NCBI GenBank assembly: GCA_002943765.1
Contig: PQWQ01000004.1
Location: 4,154,001-4,218,000, forward strand
DNA length: 64,000 nucleotides
Reading direction: 5' to 3'
Origin: Psoroptes ovis
Taxonomy: Eukaryota > Arthropoda > Arachnida > Sarcoptiformes > Psoroptidae
In this document: positions 13,746 through 26,900 of the stretch, one piece after another
Numbering within the stretch: position 1 is the stretch's first letter
Layout: every line of letters starts with the position of its first letter
Translations under genes and position numbers: made by a program
Notes under the pieces: generated by a model
Databases searched by the model: none
Seen by the model: only the letters and a program-made list of their open reading frames with translations
What the model was told of the DNA's origin: nothing

Positions 13746-14204
13746 CTATTCATAAATCCATTTGTCATCATGCGAATCATACATCATCAATTCATCTGTA
13801 TGAAACCAAAGTTTAATTTCTCGATCAGCTGATTCAATCGAATCACTACCATGTATAATATTGCGGCCTGTTTGAATTGAAAAATCACCACGTACGGTGC
13901 CTGGATTTGAATCGAATGGATTTGTTTTGCCAATCATACGACGACATGTTTGTACAACATTTAATCCTTGCCATACCATCAGAATAACCGGACCGATTTT
14001 CATATAATCGATTAGACCAGGAAAAAATGGACGATCACTCAACTGCTCATAATGTTGTCGTAAAATGTCTTCATCAGCCATTTTCATTTTTAATCCTATT
14101 AATTGGAAACCTTTGCTTTCAAATCGTCTAATAATTTCACCGATCAATCTTCGTTGTACACCGTCTGGTTTTATCATCATAAAGGTTTGTTCTTGACAAT
14201 TCAT
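13746..14204 (-). CDS. awd: Nucleoside diphosphate kinase (group I NME/awd)
   Basis: Single exon of 152 residues when started at ATG 14204, the standard size for group I NDPK; the frame stays open further upstream but the extra residues match nothing. It moves the gamma-phosphate from ATP to NDPs through a phosphohistidine. The opening TFMMIKPDGVQRRLIG holds Lys12. Tyr52 is present, and the active-site motif NIIHGSDS places the catalytic His exactly at residue 118 as in human NME1/NME2. The Kpn-loop region (LSDRPFFPGLI) and the C-terminal WIYE are also typical. All catalytic residues I can check are intact. It is cytosolic and expected to be a hexamer. It lies head-to-tail upstream of the STMP1-like gene on the minus strand. 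Confidence 0.97.
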   Translation of the reverse strand: MNCQEQTFMMIKPDGVQRRLIGEIIRRFESKGFQLIGLKMKMADEDILRQHYEQLSDRPFFPGLIDYMKIGPVILMVWQGLNVVQTCRRMIGKTNPFDSNPGTVRGDFSIQTGRNIIHGSDSIESADREIKLWFHTDELMMYDSHDDKWIYE

Positions 14205-17158
14205 TATTGTGAAGATAACTTTTGGGAAAAATTTCAAATTAAAACAAGATTTTGAAATGAAAGAATCAATTGATAAAGTGATATGATCAAATGGATGGCC
14301 AAAGACAATATGGATAAACAAGGTGAGAAAAAAATCCAGTTATTCGGATTTGAACAATTCTATCAATTGTCATAATTATTTTCTGAATTGTAACTAAGGT
14401 AACAATCCATTTCAATCATCAGTTTTGAAACATTTTGATAATGGCACAATTCTAGACCAAATTATTCAAGATCCACCACCATCATTACCATCATAAGAAC
14501 AAATTTATCAAACAATTAGTTCTTCAGTCATTCGGTCCTATTCAAGCTAATCAATCAAAAAAAAAAACGTTTGCACTTGTGTGTAATGAATAGAAAATTG
14601 AAAAATATATAAAAATAAACAAAACAAATAGAAAAAATCGAAGAAATAATTGCTTAGAAATAATATAATCATTAGTTTCAAGTATTTCAAATTATTTCAA
14701 TTTTCAAGGTTAATGTATGAACAATTTTATATGATTTATTAGATGAATGATGAATGAATGAATGACAATAATTTTTTGTGACAAAATTACAATTTTATTA
14801 TCATTATTATGACTGTTTATTTTTTGAAATTATTATTTTCTCCAATTTTTTTTATGAGAATATTAACAAAGATTATATTTTTTTTTAATATTTTCATTTT
14901 AATCGTTTATGGAATGGCAATAAATTACAATATTTAATTGTAATGCCAAATAAATGAAATTTAAACATAAATCAATGCATAATAAATAAATAAATAAATT
15001 ATGTACATTCAATTTAAACATGAATCAAATTCATAAATTTGGTGCAAGTAATCTATGTGTATAACACTTGAAAATATAAAAAAACCGTTAATAAGTCAAT
15101 CAATATTTATGGTAATTGGATTTTTGCCAAGGAACATAAAATATCGAAACATTGAAACCATTCTACGTTTCGATCCATAAATGCTTGGCTTTTATTGTTG
15201 ACAATTTTTTTTTCATCTTGAAACATACATAGAAATAATTGTCTAAAATATCGATTTATGGTTTACCACTTGAATGTTTTTCTTTTCTGGTATTAAATCA
15301 TTCATAAGATTAGAAATTGAATTATTCAGAAAAAAATCATAATCATTATTCATTTAAATGATTCAGGCCATTTCAACAATCGTTGATTTTGCTTATCACC
15401 AATATCACCAGAATTCTTTAATTCTAAAATTTACAATTTATGTTTGAAAATTCTTGTTTTTTTCCTTTCCTTTAAACTTTTATCCATTGAATATTCATAT
15501 TTGTTGTTCATATTTTCAAATGAAAAACAAAAAACAGAAAATCAATTGGCGAAAATGAATAAAATGAATTATTGCATATTTTTTATCGATTTACTAATAT
15601 TTATTAAACTTTAGTGTATTTTAAATAGAAATTTAGATCATACAAACATAACATTCACATACACCTAATAATGAGAAATGAATACGTTTATATTTCTTCT
15701 CAGAAATATCGATGACTAAAATTGAAAGGAAAATTTTATTATGATTAAAACTTGATTGAGTCAACTATGTAAAGTTGCAATGATGATTTGGTGTAAGAGA
15801 TTTGAAATTGTATTGTTTCGATTGATTATAATAAATGTAATAAATTCAAATTCGTTCATTCAAATTCAAATTGAAAGTGAATTGTCGTCAATCAGTTTTG
15901 TTTTTGTTTTTTTTTTCTTAAATGTAATAATAACTCTAGTTTCTCTCGAATCATTTTGGTTTAGTTTAAATTCTTGTGTTTGTTTTTTTTTCTCCCTTTG
16001 AAAAAATGTATACGATGAATTATGATTATCATTATAAGAATCGTAAGACCAAAAACAGCAACAACAACAACAGTATCAGCCATACAACGACACAGTACCA
16101 TTGATTTCGAAAGTGAATACGAAAAAAATAATAACAAAAAAATATTGAAAAACTAATAATGAAAAAGAAAAAAATCGAAATATTCAATTGTCAATTCAAG
16201 TTTATATTTTTTTTCAAAAAAAAAATATCTTTTTAAAATTTTCAAACAAAATAATCATTCATTTCTCACAACAAAACATTTATTATTGATCCATTTTTAT
16301 GGTTCAACCATATGAAAAAAATATTGGATTTTATATTAACAAAGAAAAAAAATTTTAAAGTCATAAGAATATATGTACAATGAGAAAAATGAAACGAAAA
16401 CGAATCGTAATTCATTGCGATTCCTTATCGCGATTGTTATTGTTGTACATGTCTTGATAATTTAATTTGATCTTTATTTGCCAGAAAAATGCCATAATAA
16501 TCATATTGTATAATTGACAATTCAATTCAATTTGTTTTTTAATCATTCAACAATTTTGAAAAAAAAAATTAAAATTTGTTTCAATCATATAATTGATTAA
16601 TTATTGATTGATAATTGATCGAATATATTCAATATTTTCATTATTTTTCAATCTAATTTAATTTTTTTTTTTTTTGAATCAAAATATCAAAATTCGTTCA
16701 AAAAAAAAAAAAAAAAAAAAAAAAAAAACATTAAAAGTTCAATGATTCAATTCATAATGAAATACTTTGATATTTGTTTTTGATGAATATATGTTAATTA
16801 ATTGAATTTTTTTCGTTTTGTTCAAAAATAATTTAAAATATAAACTTTAATTAATTGCATTCATTTCACTTAATTGAACTCGTTGAATTATCAATAATTC
16901 GGCGTTATTTCTTTTTTTTTTTTGAAATTTCATTTTCATTCAAATAATAAAATATCGACGCATCCATCCATGAACAAAATTGAAAAAAAATTATGAAATT
17001 TTCATTGATTCAATTGACAAATGGCAAAAATACTAATAAGTGATTAAATAAAGAATCAATTGGTTGAATTAGTTTCCATTGATTTTTTTTATAAAAATTC
17101 ATTTGTTTTCAATTCACTTATCAATCACAAAAACAGTAAAACAAATAATATTGAAAAA
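14205..17158. other. Intergenic region between NDPK and receptor copy 2
   Basis: Divergent intergenic DNA containing the upstream regions of the NDPK gene (-) and receptor copy 2 (+). It is AT-rich, with scattered A/T runs and a 29-nt poly(A) at 16700-16728. The one longer frame (15756-16001) has no domain and no plausible splice context. Confidence 0.55.
16700..16728. repeat. Poly(A) tract, 29 nt
   Basis: Longest homopolymer of the window, 430 bp upstream of the second receptor gene. No retroposon body was recognised adjacent to it. Confidence 0.85.
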
Positions 17159-20100
17159 ATGATGAAATCATCATCACAAACAATTGAACTGAAACGTCGT
17201 TGTCCATTGATTGGTTGTTGTTGTTTTTTATTAATAAGTTTCTCAGGTCTAATTTGTTTAGGCATCGGTATTGTACTTTATTCAAAATTTGATACAATTT
17301 TCGGTGATATTGTTCGACAACAAATGATTATTACTGATGATGATAATCATTGGTGGTATCAACAATGGCAACAGTCATCATCATCATCGATGTCGACAAC
17401 GAATAAAGAAACATTAACAATAAATGTGTTTGCTATTGAAAATTCAAATGATTTAAAACAAAGTTGGAATGATACGTTGCTCGATTTGGATGTGATAAAA
17501 TTGAAAAAAAATTCCAATCGTTTGAAACCGAAAATTCGTGAAATTGGTCCATTTGTATTCAAGTATTTCTTTTTTTATTTGTGATTTACCATATTTATTT
17601 TATAAAATTTTATGTCACAAAATATTTTAGAATAGAAAAATTGAAAGAAAATATTGTATTTGATGATGATGACAAACAAACAGTAAGCTATGTTGAACGC
17701 ATTCGCTATCATTTTGATCAATTATTGTCTTATGGCAATTTGAAACAAAAAATTATGGTTGTCAATTCAGAATTATCGGTAAGTTATCTCAATATCATAA
17801 TTGGAATTGTTTTCAACTTTTGATTCATTTTTTTTCTAGTCATTGAATCCATTTGTACGTAGCTTAATGCGTAGAGGAGAAAGTGTTAAGAAAATATCGA
17901 ATAGTATGCGTAATTTAATCAATCAAATACTTAATCTTTATGCGATGAATATTTTTGTTGAACGTCCTGTATGGCGTATTATTTTTGGTCCAAATTATGA
18001 TTCAAATTCTATTGATGACAATACAGGCACTAATGACAATGATATTAATAATAATAATGATGATGAAGATTTAGAAACAGAAAATAAAAGCGAACATGAA
18101 ATGATTGAATCGATTGATAATAATGAAGCTGATGATGTCACATCGAACATTACAAACGATAAATTATTATCAATCAAACAAGAATCAAGTAATGTCGAAA
18201 ATAATAATACAAGTTATAACATTGATAAATATACAAATGATGAAACGGTCAAAAATATTTTGACAATTTATGATAAATATGGACAATATATTAAACGTTT
18301 AGGTGTCGATATTAATCCATATGAGTTGTTATCGGGAAATTGTCGCTATAAAAATGATGGTTCGAAATTAATTTCTTTGAATAAAATGGATCTTTTCGAC
18401 AAGAAACAAGATGAAAATTTATATGCGAATAGTGTATTTTCATTTTTTCAAAATGATTCGATACAAAAATATCATGTCAACACTGGTATCAATATGGAAG
18501 CTTATAATGAAATAATTGCATGGAATGATCACAGCTATGTTGATGCATGGTATGGTAATAATCAATGTAATCGCATAAACGGTACCAACGGGAAGCAATT
18601 CACACCATTAGTACGTGATGACCATGTTTATCAATTCATTCCACGTTTATGTCGGTAAGTCGGATTGATTTCAGTATGATTTGTGTTTACAAATGTCATT
18701 TATTTTTGCTTTCGATCTAGATCAATACCATTAACATTGTCAAAATTAGATCTAATTCATTCATTATCTGGTATTAAATTGAATCGTTTCAGTGAATCAA
18801 GAACGTTTATGCAAAGCCCATTCCGAAATCGTGCAAATAGCTGTTATTGTCGATATCAAAATCAATTGAAACGATGCAATTTTGATGGTATTTTAGATTT
18901 AGCTAATTGCTATAAAGGAGCACCGATCATATTGACACGTCCACATTTTAGTGGAACAATAACTAAATCGATAAAAAATTCCATCAATGGTTTCATGTTG
19001 ATTAATGATGATGAATCGTTTCAAACATATTTAGACATCGAACCAATTTCTGGTGTTGCATTGAATAAAATGGAACGTTATCAATTCAATGTACATTTTC
19101 CACCATTACCATTGCGTTTGTAAGATTTTCTTATTATTTGATTTATTCAAAGAGATTATTAATTTTATTTTTTAAAAAATAATCATAGAGGTGCTAATCG
19201 TACAATACCAGAATTGATAATACCATTATTCTGGTATCAAGAACAATCAATGATACAACAAAATGAATTTTGTAATCATTTGAAATATTATTTTATTTAT
19301 CCATTGAAATATCAAGAGCAAGCTATCATATCATTGATATCATTCAGTCTGCTGCTCTTTTTCATATCGATTATTGTATTATATTTTTGTTTCATTAAAC
19401 GTTATCCAATTAAAAAAATAGTCGATCAAACTAATGTTGATCATATTAATGATAACAACAAAGCCATACAATCAAAAGATTTAATGATCAAGAAATTATC
19501 TCTGGTAAGCAATTATAGTGGACAACAACCGAAAATATATGGTCTAATTGGCAATGACAATCATTCATCGGAACCAATATTTCAGCCGATACAGATTTCA
19601 AATTTAAAATTCAATGATAATCGCCCACAGCTTGAAAACGCAGAGCAACAGATAATTCATGTTTACGATATGGATGATGATGATGTTAATTCGAATAATA
19701 ATAATAATAAACAATCAACTGCTGAGCGATTATCGAAAAATTTGATGATAACACCTGTTGACGACAATCATGATCAATCATTGAGACAATCGCCAATGTA
19801 CGAGGAGCCTATTAATAATGATATTGATGATGGACGACAGCAACAATCGGCCATGATACCATTCAAAAGGCAACTTACAAGCAATAATCTGAATCAAATG
19901 AATAAAGCATTTTCAAATAATTTTCATGATCATTATGCATCATTACCATCAACACCGGAACATTATAATCGTGGAATGAAAACACGTACAGCGAAAATAA
20001 CAACATCAACGACGAGTAAACCGACTATTTCTAGCCCTCTATCATTGGATCATGTTTATTCAAAGCAATCGATGATCATTTCGAATCCAATATCAAGTAA

Positions 20101-20663
20101 AAAATCTTTACAAAAAAGTATAAATTCATTAATACGTTCGGGACAGAATTCAGGTTAATTATCATTAAAATTTTTATTATCGATTTTGATTTTTAATTTC
20201 ATATTTTTCAGAAACAGATTCTGGATTTTTTCAACAAACTAATCATTCAACATCATCAGACATATTCAAAAATCAAAATGACGATGATGTTAATGACAAC
20301 ATCGATAATAATCTAGACAAAAATACGAGGATGAATCAAGTGATCAATATGCACAATATTCGAGAACAAAAAGAATCAGGTAAACAACAGGAATTGAATA
20401 ATTTATCTGAATTGGCAGATCATATGAAATCGGATCATCAATCTTACATGCACGACCATGATGATCGATATGATGATAATAATGAAATCATTTATGATTA
20501 TCCAGAAAATGTCGATAAAAATGATTTTAATGATAATAATAATAATAACAATCGATCTACATATGCTGCTGGTGTTTATCAATTATTGAATTTTAAACGT
20601 ACACAAATGCCAACAACATCGATTAATGTGAGCAAAGAAATTGCAAAAAATTTGTCTAAATAA
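17159..20663 (+). CDS. CD36/SCARB-family scavenger receptor, copy 2, long-tailed
   Basis: Six exons, all GT-AG and phase-compatible: 17159-17562, 17631-17778, 17840-18654, 18721-19119, 19189-20153 and 20212-20663, giving 1,060 residues. TM1 is at about 15-40 behind a Cys cluster (GCCC) that may be palmitoylated. REIGPFVF, an EK.NI.F motif, CNRINGTNG, RLCRSIPL and GAPIILTRPHF are CD36-family landmarks, and TM2 is at about 633-662. The block CYC...RC...NC restores all six disulfide Cys, unlike copy 1. Two oddities: an Asp/Asn/Glu-rich insert of about 75 residues in the ectodomain (about 18000-18250), and a cytoplasmic tail of nearly 400 residues with DDD, NNNN and Gln-rich stretches. The ATG at 17159 gives a normal short cytoplasmic N-terminus; the frame extends upstream without family similarity. 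The stop is about 140 bp before the satellite array. Confidence 0.92.
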
Positions 20664-20805
20664 GAATAATGATTCATTGAAAATTGAACTCAGAGATAGA
20701 TTAAAAATATTTCTCTTTGAAAATTAAAAAATTCAGATTTTATTCTATTTTTTAAACGTCATATTTGATTTAGATTAGTCATTTTCAACCCATGTTCAGC
20801 GGCAC

Positions 20806-20995
20806 TTTCTCCATTGATTTTTTATGGCAATATTTGGAAAAAACAATGCTCTACATCGTCATCTTTTTTCAAAAATCAAAGGCTAAACATTGCCATCTTT
20901 TTTCAAAAAATAAAAGGCTATAGCCTTAGAAAAATTTTTAACATTTTCTCCATTGATTTTCTATGGCAATTTTTTTGGAAAAAACAATGCTCTAC
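20806..20995. repeat. Two diverged copies of a pre-array unit at the left edge of the satellite
   Basis: A segment running from TTCTCCATTGATTTT through ATGGCAAT to GGAAAAAACAATGCTCTAC occurs at 20806-20854 and again at 20944-20995. Both copies lead into ATTGCCATCTTTTTTCA sequence of the array. These are the only places where array-type words are linked to other unique sequence, so they probably represent the unit from which the array grew. Confidence 0.7.
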
Positions 20996-23900
20996 ATTGC
21001 CATCTTTTTTCAAAAAAGCAAAGGCAATAGACTGGCAATTTTTTCAAAAAAATCAAAGGCTATACATTGCCATCTTTTTTCAGAAAAAGCAAAGACAATA
21101 GACTGGCAATTTTTTCAGAAAAAATCGAAGGCAATAGACTGGCAATTTTTTCAGAAAAAGCAAAGGCAATAGACTGGCAATTTTTTCAAAAAAATCAAAG
21201 GCTATACATTGCCATCTTTTTCAAAAAAGCAAAGGCAATAGACTGGCAATTTTTTCAGAAAAAATCGAAGGCAATAGACTGGCAATTTTTTCAAAAAAAT
21301 CAAAGGCTATACATTGCCATCTTTTTTCAGAAAAAGCAAAGACAATAGACTGGCAATTTTTTCAGAAAAAGCAAAGACAATAGACTGGCAATTTTTTCAA
21401 AAAAAATCGAAGGCAATAGACTGGCAATTTTTTCAAAAAAATCAAAGGCTATACATTGCCATCTTTTTTCAGAAAAAGCAAAGACAATAGACTGGCAATT
21501 TTTTCAGAAAAAGCAAAGGCTATACATTGCCATCTTTTTTCAGAAAAAGCAAAGACAATAGACTGGCAATTTTTTGAAAAAAATCAAAGGCTATACATTG
21601 CCATCTTTTTTCAGAAAAAGCAAAGGCAATAGACTGGCAATTTTTTCAAAAAAATCGAAGGCAATAGACTGGCAATTTTTTCAGAAAAAGCAAAGGCTTT
21701 ACATTGCCATCTTTTTTCAGAAAAAGCAAAGACAATAGACTGGCAATTTTTTCAAAAAAATCGAAGGCAATAGACTGGCAATTTTTTCAGAAAAAGCAAA
21801 GGCAATAGACTGGCAATTTTTTCAAAAAAAAGCAAAGGCTATACATTGCCATCTTTTTTCAGAAAAAGCAAAGGCAATAGACTGGCAATTTTTTCAAAAA
21901 AGGAAAGGCAATAGACTGGCAATTTTTTCAAAAAAAGCAAAGGCTATACATTGCCATCTTTTTTCAGAAAAAGCAAAGGCAATAGACTGGCAATTTTTTC
22001 AGAAAAAGCAAAGGCAATAGACTGGCAATTTTTTCAAAAAAATCAAAGGCTATACATTGCCATCTTTTTTCAAAAAAATCAAAGGCTATACATTGCCATC
22101 TTTTTTCAGAAAAAGCAAAGGCAATAGACTGGCAATTTTTTCAGAAAAAGCAAAGACAATAGACTGGCAATTTTTTCAGAAAAAGCAAAGGCTATACATT
22201 GCCATCTTTTTTCAGAAAAAGCAAAGGCAATAGACTGGCAATTTTTTCAGAAAAAGCAAAGGCTATACATTGCCATCTTTTTTCAGAAAAAGCAAAGGCA
22301 ATAGACTGGCAATTTTTTCAAAAAAATCGAAGGCAATAGACTGGCAATTTTTTCAGAAAAAGCAAAGGCAATAGACTGGCAATTTTTTCAAAAAAAAGCA
22401 AAGGCTATACATTGCCATCTTTTTTCAAAAAAATCAAAGGCTATACATTGCCATCTTTTTTCAGAAAAAGCAAAGGCAATAGACTGGCAATTTTTTCAAA
22501 AAAAGCAAAGGCTATACATTGCCATCTTTTTTCAAAAAAGCAAAGGCAATAGACTGGCAATTTTTTCAAAAAAATCGAAGGCAATAGACTGGCAATTTTT
22601 TCATAAAAAGCAAAGGCAATAGACTGGCAATTTTTTCAAAAAAGCAAAGGCAATAGACTGGCAATTTTTTCAGAAAAAGCAAAGGCAATAGACTGGCAAT
22701 TTTTTGAAAAAAATCAAAGGCTATACATTGCCATCTTTTTTCAGAAAAAACAAAGGCAATAGACTGGCAATTTTTTCAGAAAAAGCAAAGGCAATAGACT
22801 GGCAATTTTTTCAAAAAAAGCAAAGGCTATACATTGCCATCTTTTTTCAAAAAAGCAAAGGCAATAGACTGGCAATTTTTTCAAAAAAAATCGAAGGCAA
22901 TAGACTGGCAATTTTTTCATAAAAAGGAAAGGCAATAGACTGGCAATTTTTTCAAAAAAGCAAAGGCAATAGACTGGCAATTTTTTCAAAAAAAAGCAAA
23001 GGCTATACATTGCCATCTTTTTTCAAAAAAGCAAAGGCAATAGACTGGCAATTTTTTCAGAAAAGCAAAGGCAATAGACTGGCAATTTTTTCAAAAAAAG
23101 CAAAGGCTATACATTGCCATCTTTTTTCAAAAAAGCAAAGGCAATAGACTGGCAATTTTTTCAAAAAAAATCGAAGGCAATAGACTGGCAATTTTTTCAT
23201 AAAAAGCAAAGGCAATAGACTGGCAATTTTTTCAAAAAAAGCAAAGGCTATACATTGCCATCTTTTTCAGAAAAAGCAAAGGCAATAGACTGGCAATTTT
23301 TTCAAAAAAAAAGGCAATAGACTGGCAATTTTTTCAAAAAAAGCAAAGGCTATACATTGCCATCTTTTTTCAAAAAAGCAAAGGCAATAGACTGGCAATT
23401 TTTTCAAAAAAGGAAAGGCAATAGACTGGCAATTTTTTCAAAAAAAGCAAAGGCAATAGACTGCCATCTTTTTTCAAAAAAGCAAAGGCAATAGACTGGC
23501 AATTTTTTCAGAAAAAGCAAAGGCAATAGACTGGCAATTTTTTCAAAAAAAGCAAAGGCTATACATTGCCATCTTTTTCAAAAAAGCAAAGGCAATAGAC
23601 TGGCAATTTTTTCAAAAAAAATCGAAGGCTATACATTGCCATCTTTTTTCAGAAAAAGCAAAGGCAATAGACTGGCAATTTTTTCAAAAAAATCGAAGGC
23701 AATAGACTGGCAATTTTTTCAAAAAAATCGAAGGCAATAGACTGGCAATTTTTTCAGAAAAAGCAAAGGCTATACATTGCCATCTTTTTCAGAAAAAGCA
23801 AAGACAATAGACTGGCAATTTTTTGAAAAAAATCAAAGGCTATACATTGCCATCTTTTTTCAGAAAAAGCAAAGGCAATAGACTGGCAATTTTTTTCAAA

Positions 23901-26900
23901 AAAATCGAAGGCAATAGACTGGCAATTTTTTCAGAAAAAGCAAAGGCTTACATTGCCATCTTTTTTCAAAAAAGCAAAGCAATAGACTGGCAATTTTTTC
24001 AAAAAAATCGAAGGCAATAGACTGGCAATTTTTTCAAAAAAAGCAAAGGCTATACATTGCCATCTTTTTTCAGAAAAAGCAAAGGCAATAGACTGGCAAT
24101 TTTTTCAGAAAAAGCAAAGGCAATAGACTGGCAATTTTTTCAAAAAAATCAAAGGCTATACATTGCCATCTTTTTTCAGAAAAAGCAAAGGCAATAGACT
24201 GGCAATTTTTTCAGAAAGAGCAAAGGCAATAGACTGGCAATTTTTTCAGAAAAAGCAAAGGCTATACATTGCCATCTTTTTTCAGAAAAAGCAAAGGCAA
24301 TAGACTGGCAATTTTTTCAGAAAAAGCAAAGGCTATACATTGCCATCTTTTTTCAGAAAAAGCAAAGGCAATAGACTGGCAATTTTTTCAAAAAAATCGA
24401 AGGCAATAGACTGGCAATTTTTTCAAAAAAAGCAAAGGCTATACATTGCCATCTTTTTTCAGAAAAAGCAAAGGCAATAGACTGGCAATTTTTTCAGAAA
24501 AAGCAAAGGCAATAGACTGGCAATTTTTTCAAAAAAGCAAAGGCTATACATTGCCATCTTTTTTCAAAAAAGCAAAGGCAATAGACTGGCAATTTTTTCA
24601 AAAAAATCGAAGGCAATAGACTGGCAATTTTTTCAAAAAAGCAAAGGCAATAGACTGGCAATTTTTTCAAAAAAAGCAAAGGCTATACATTGCCATCTTT
24701 TTCAAAAAAGCAAAGGCAATAGACTGGCAATTTTTTCAAAAAAATCAAAGGCTATACATTGCCATCTTTTTTCAGAAAAAGCAAAGGCAATAGACTGGCA
24801 ATTTTTTCAGAAAGAGCAAAGGCAATAGACTGGCAATTTTTTCAGAAAAAGCAAAGGCTATACATTGCCATCTTTTTTCAGAAAAAGCAAAGGCAATAGA
24901 CTGGCAATTTTTTCAGAAAAAGCAAAGGCTATACATTGCCATCTTTTTTCAGAAAAAGCAAAGGCAATAGACTGGCAATTTTTTCAAAAAAATCGAAGGC
25001 AATAGACTGGCAATTTTTTCAAAAAAAAGCAAAGGCTATACATTGCCATCTTTTTTCAAAAAAGCAAAGGCAATAGACTGGCAATTTTTTCAAAAAAAAT
25101 CGAAGGCAATAGACTGGCAATTTTTTCATAAAAAGCAAAGGCAATAGACTGGCAATTTTTTCAAAAAAGCAAAGGCAATAGACTGGCAATTTTTTCAGAA
25201 AAAGCAAAGGCAATAGACTGGCAATTTTTTGAAAAAAATCAAAGGCTATACATTGCCATCTTTTTTCAGAAAAAACAAAGGCAATAGACTGGCAATTTTT
25301 TCAGAAAAAGCAAAGGCAATAGACTGGCAATTTTTTAAAAAAAAAGCAAAGGCTATACATTGCCATCTTTTTTCAGAAAAAGCAAAGGCAATAGACTGGC
25401 AATTTTTTCAAAAAAGGAAAGGCAATAGACTGGCAATTTTTTCAAAAAAAGCAAAGGCTATACATTGCCATCTTTTTTCAAAAAAGCAAAGGCAATAGAC
25501 TGGCAATTTTTTCAAAAAAAATCGAAGGCTATACATTGCCATCTTTTTTCAGAAAAAGCAAAGGCAATAGACTGGCAATTTTTTCAAAAAAATCGAAGGC
25601 AATAGACTGGCAATTTTTTCAAAAAAATCGAAGGCAATAGACTGGCAATTTTTTCAGAAAAAGCAAAGGCTATACATTGCCATCTTTTTTCAAAAAAGGA
25701 AAGGCAATAGACTGGCAATTTTTTCAAAAAAAGCAAAGGCTATACATTGCCATCTTTTTTCAAAAAAGCAAAGGCAATAGACTGGCAATTTTTTCAAAAA
25801 AAATCGAAGGCTATAGACTGGCAATTTTTTCAGAAAAAGCAAAGGCTTTACATTGCCATCTTTTTTCAGAAAAAGCAAAGACAATAGACTGGCAATTTTT
25901 TCAAAAAAATCGAAGGCAATAGACTGGCAATTTTTTCAGAAAAAGCAAAGGCTATACATTGCCATCTTTTTTCAAAAAAGCAAAGGCAATAGACTGGCAA
26001 TTTTTTCAAAAAAAATCGAAGGCAATAGACTGGCAATTTTTTCATAAAAAGCAAAGGCAATAGACTGGCAATTTTTTCAAAAAAGCAAAGGCAATAGACT
26101 GGCAATTTTTTCAGAAAAAGCAAAGGCAATAGACTGGCAATTTTTTGAAAAAAATCAAAGGCTATACATTGCCATCTTTTTTCAGAAAAAACAAAGGCAA
26201 TAGACTGGCAATTTTTTCAAAAAAGGAAAGGCAATAGACTGGCAATTTTTTCAAAAAAAGCAAAGGCAATAGACTGGCAATTTTTTCAAAAAAAGCAAAG
26301 GCAATAGACTGGCAATTTTTTCAAAAAAGCAAAGGCAATAGACTGGCAATTTTTCAAAAAAAATCGAAGGCTATACATTGCCATCTTTTTTCAGAAAAAG
26401 CAAAGGCAATAGACTGGCAATTTTTTCAAAAAAATCGAAGGCAATAGACTGGCAATTTTTTCAAAAAAAAGCAAAGGCTATACATTGCCATCTTTTTTCA
26501 GAAAAAGCAAAGGCAATAGACTGGCAATTTTTTCAGAAAAAGCAAAGGCAATAGACTGGCAATTTTTTCAAAAAAAAGCAAAGGCTATACATTGCCATCT
26601 TTTTTCAGAAAAAGCAAAGGCAATAGACTGGCAATTTTTTCAGAAAAAGCAAAGGCAATAGACTGGCAATTTTTTCAAAAAAATCAAAGGCTATACATTG
26701 CCATCTTTTTTCAAAAAAATCAAAGGCTATACATTGCCATCTTTTTTCAGAAAAAGCAAAGGCAATAGACTGGCAATTTTTTCAGAAAAAGCAAAGACAA
26801 TAGACTGGCAATTTTTTCAGAAAAAGCAAAGGCTATACATTGCCATCTTTTTTCAGAAAAAGCAAAGGCAATAGACTGGCAATTTTTTCAGAAAAAGCAA

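Noticed and set aside
14205..14321. 39-residue N-terminal extension of the NDPK frame
   Set aside because: Starting at ATG 14204 gives the canonical 152 residues with catalytic His118; the extension has no family similarity.
20814..26129. Many open frames across the satellite array on both strands (motifs like AIDWQFFQKK or LPVYCLCFF)
   Set aside because: They are translations of the 34-37 bp monomers, change frame with A-run indels, stop within about 95 codons, and have no start or splice context.
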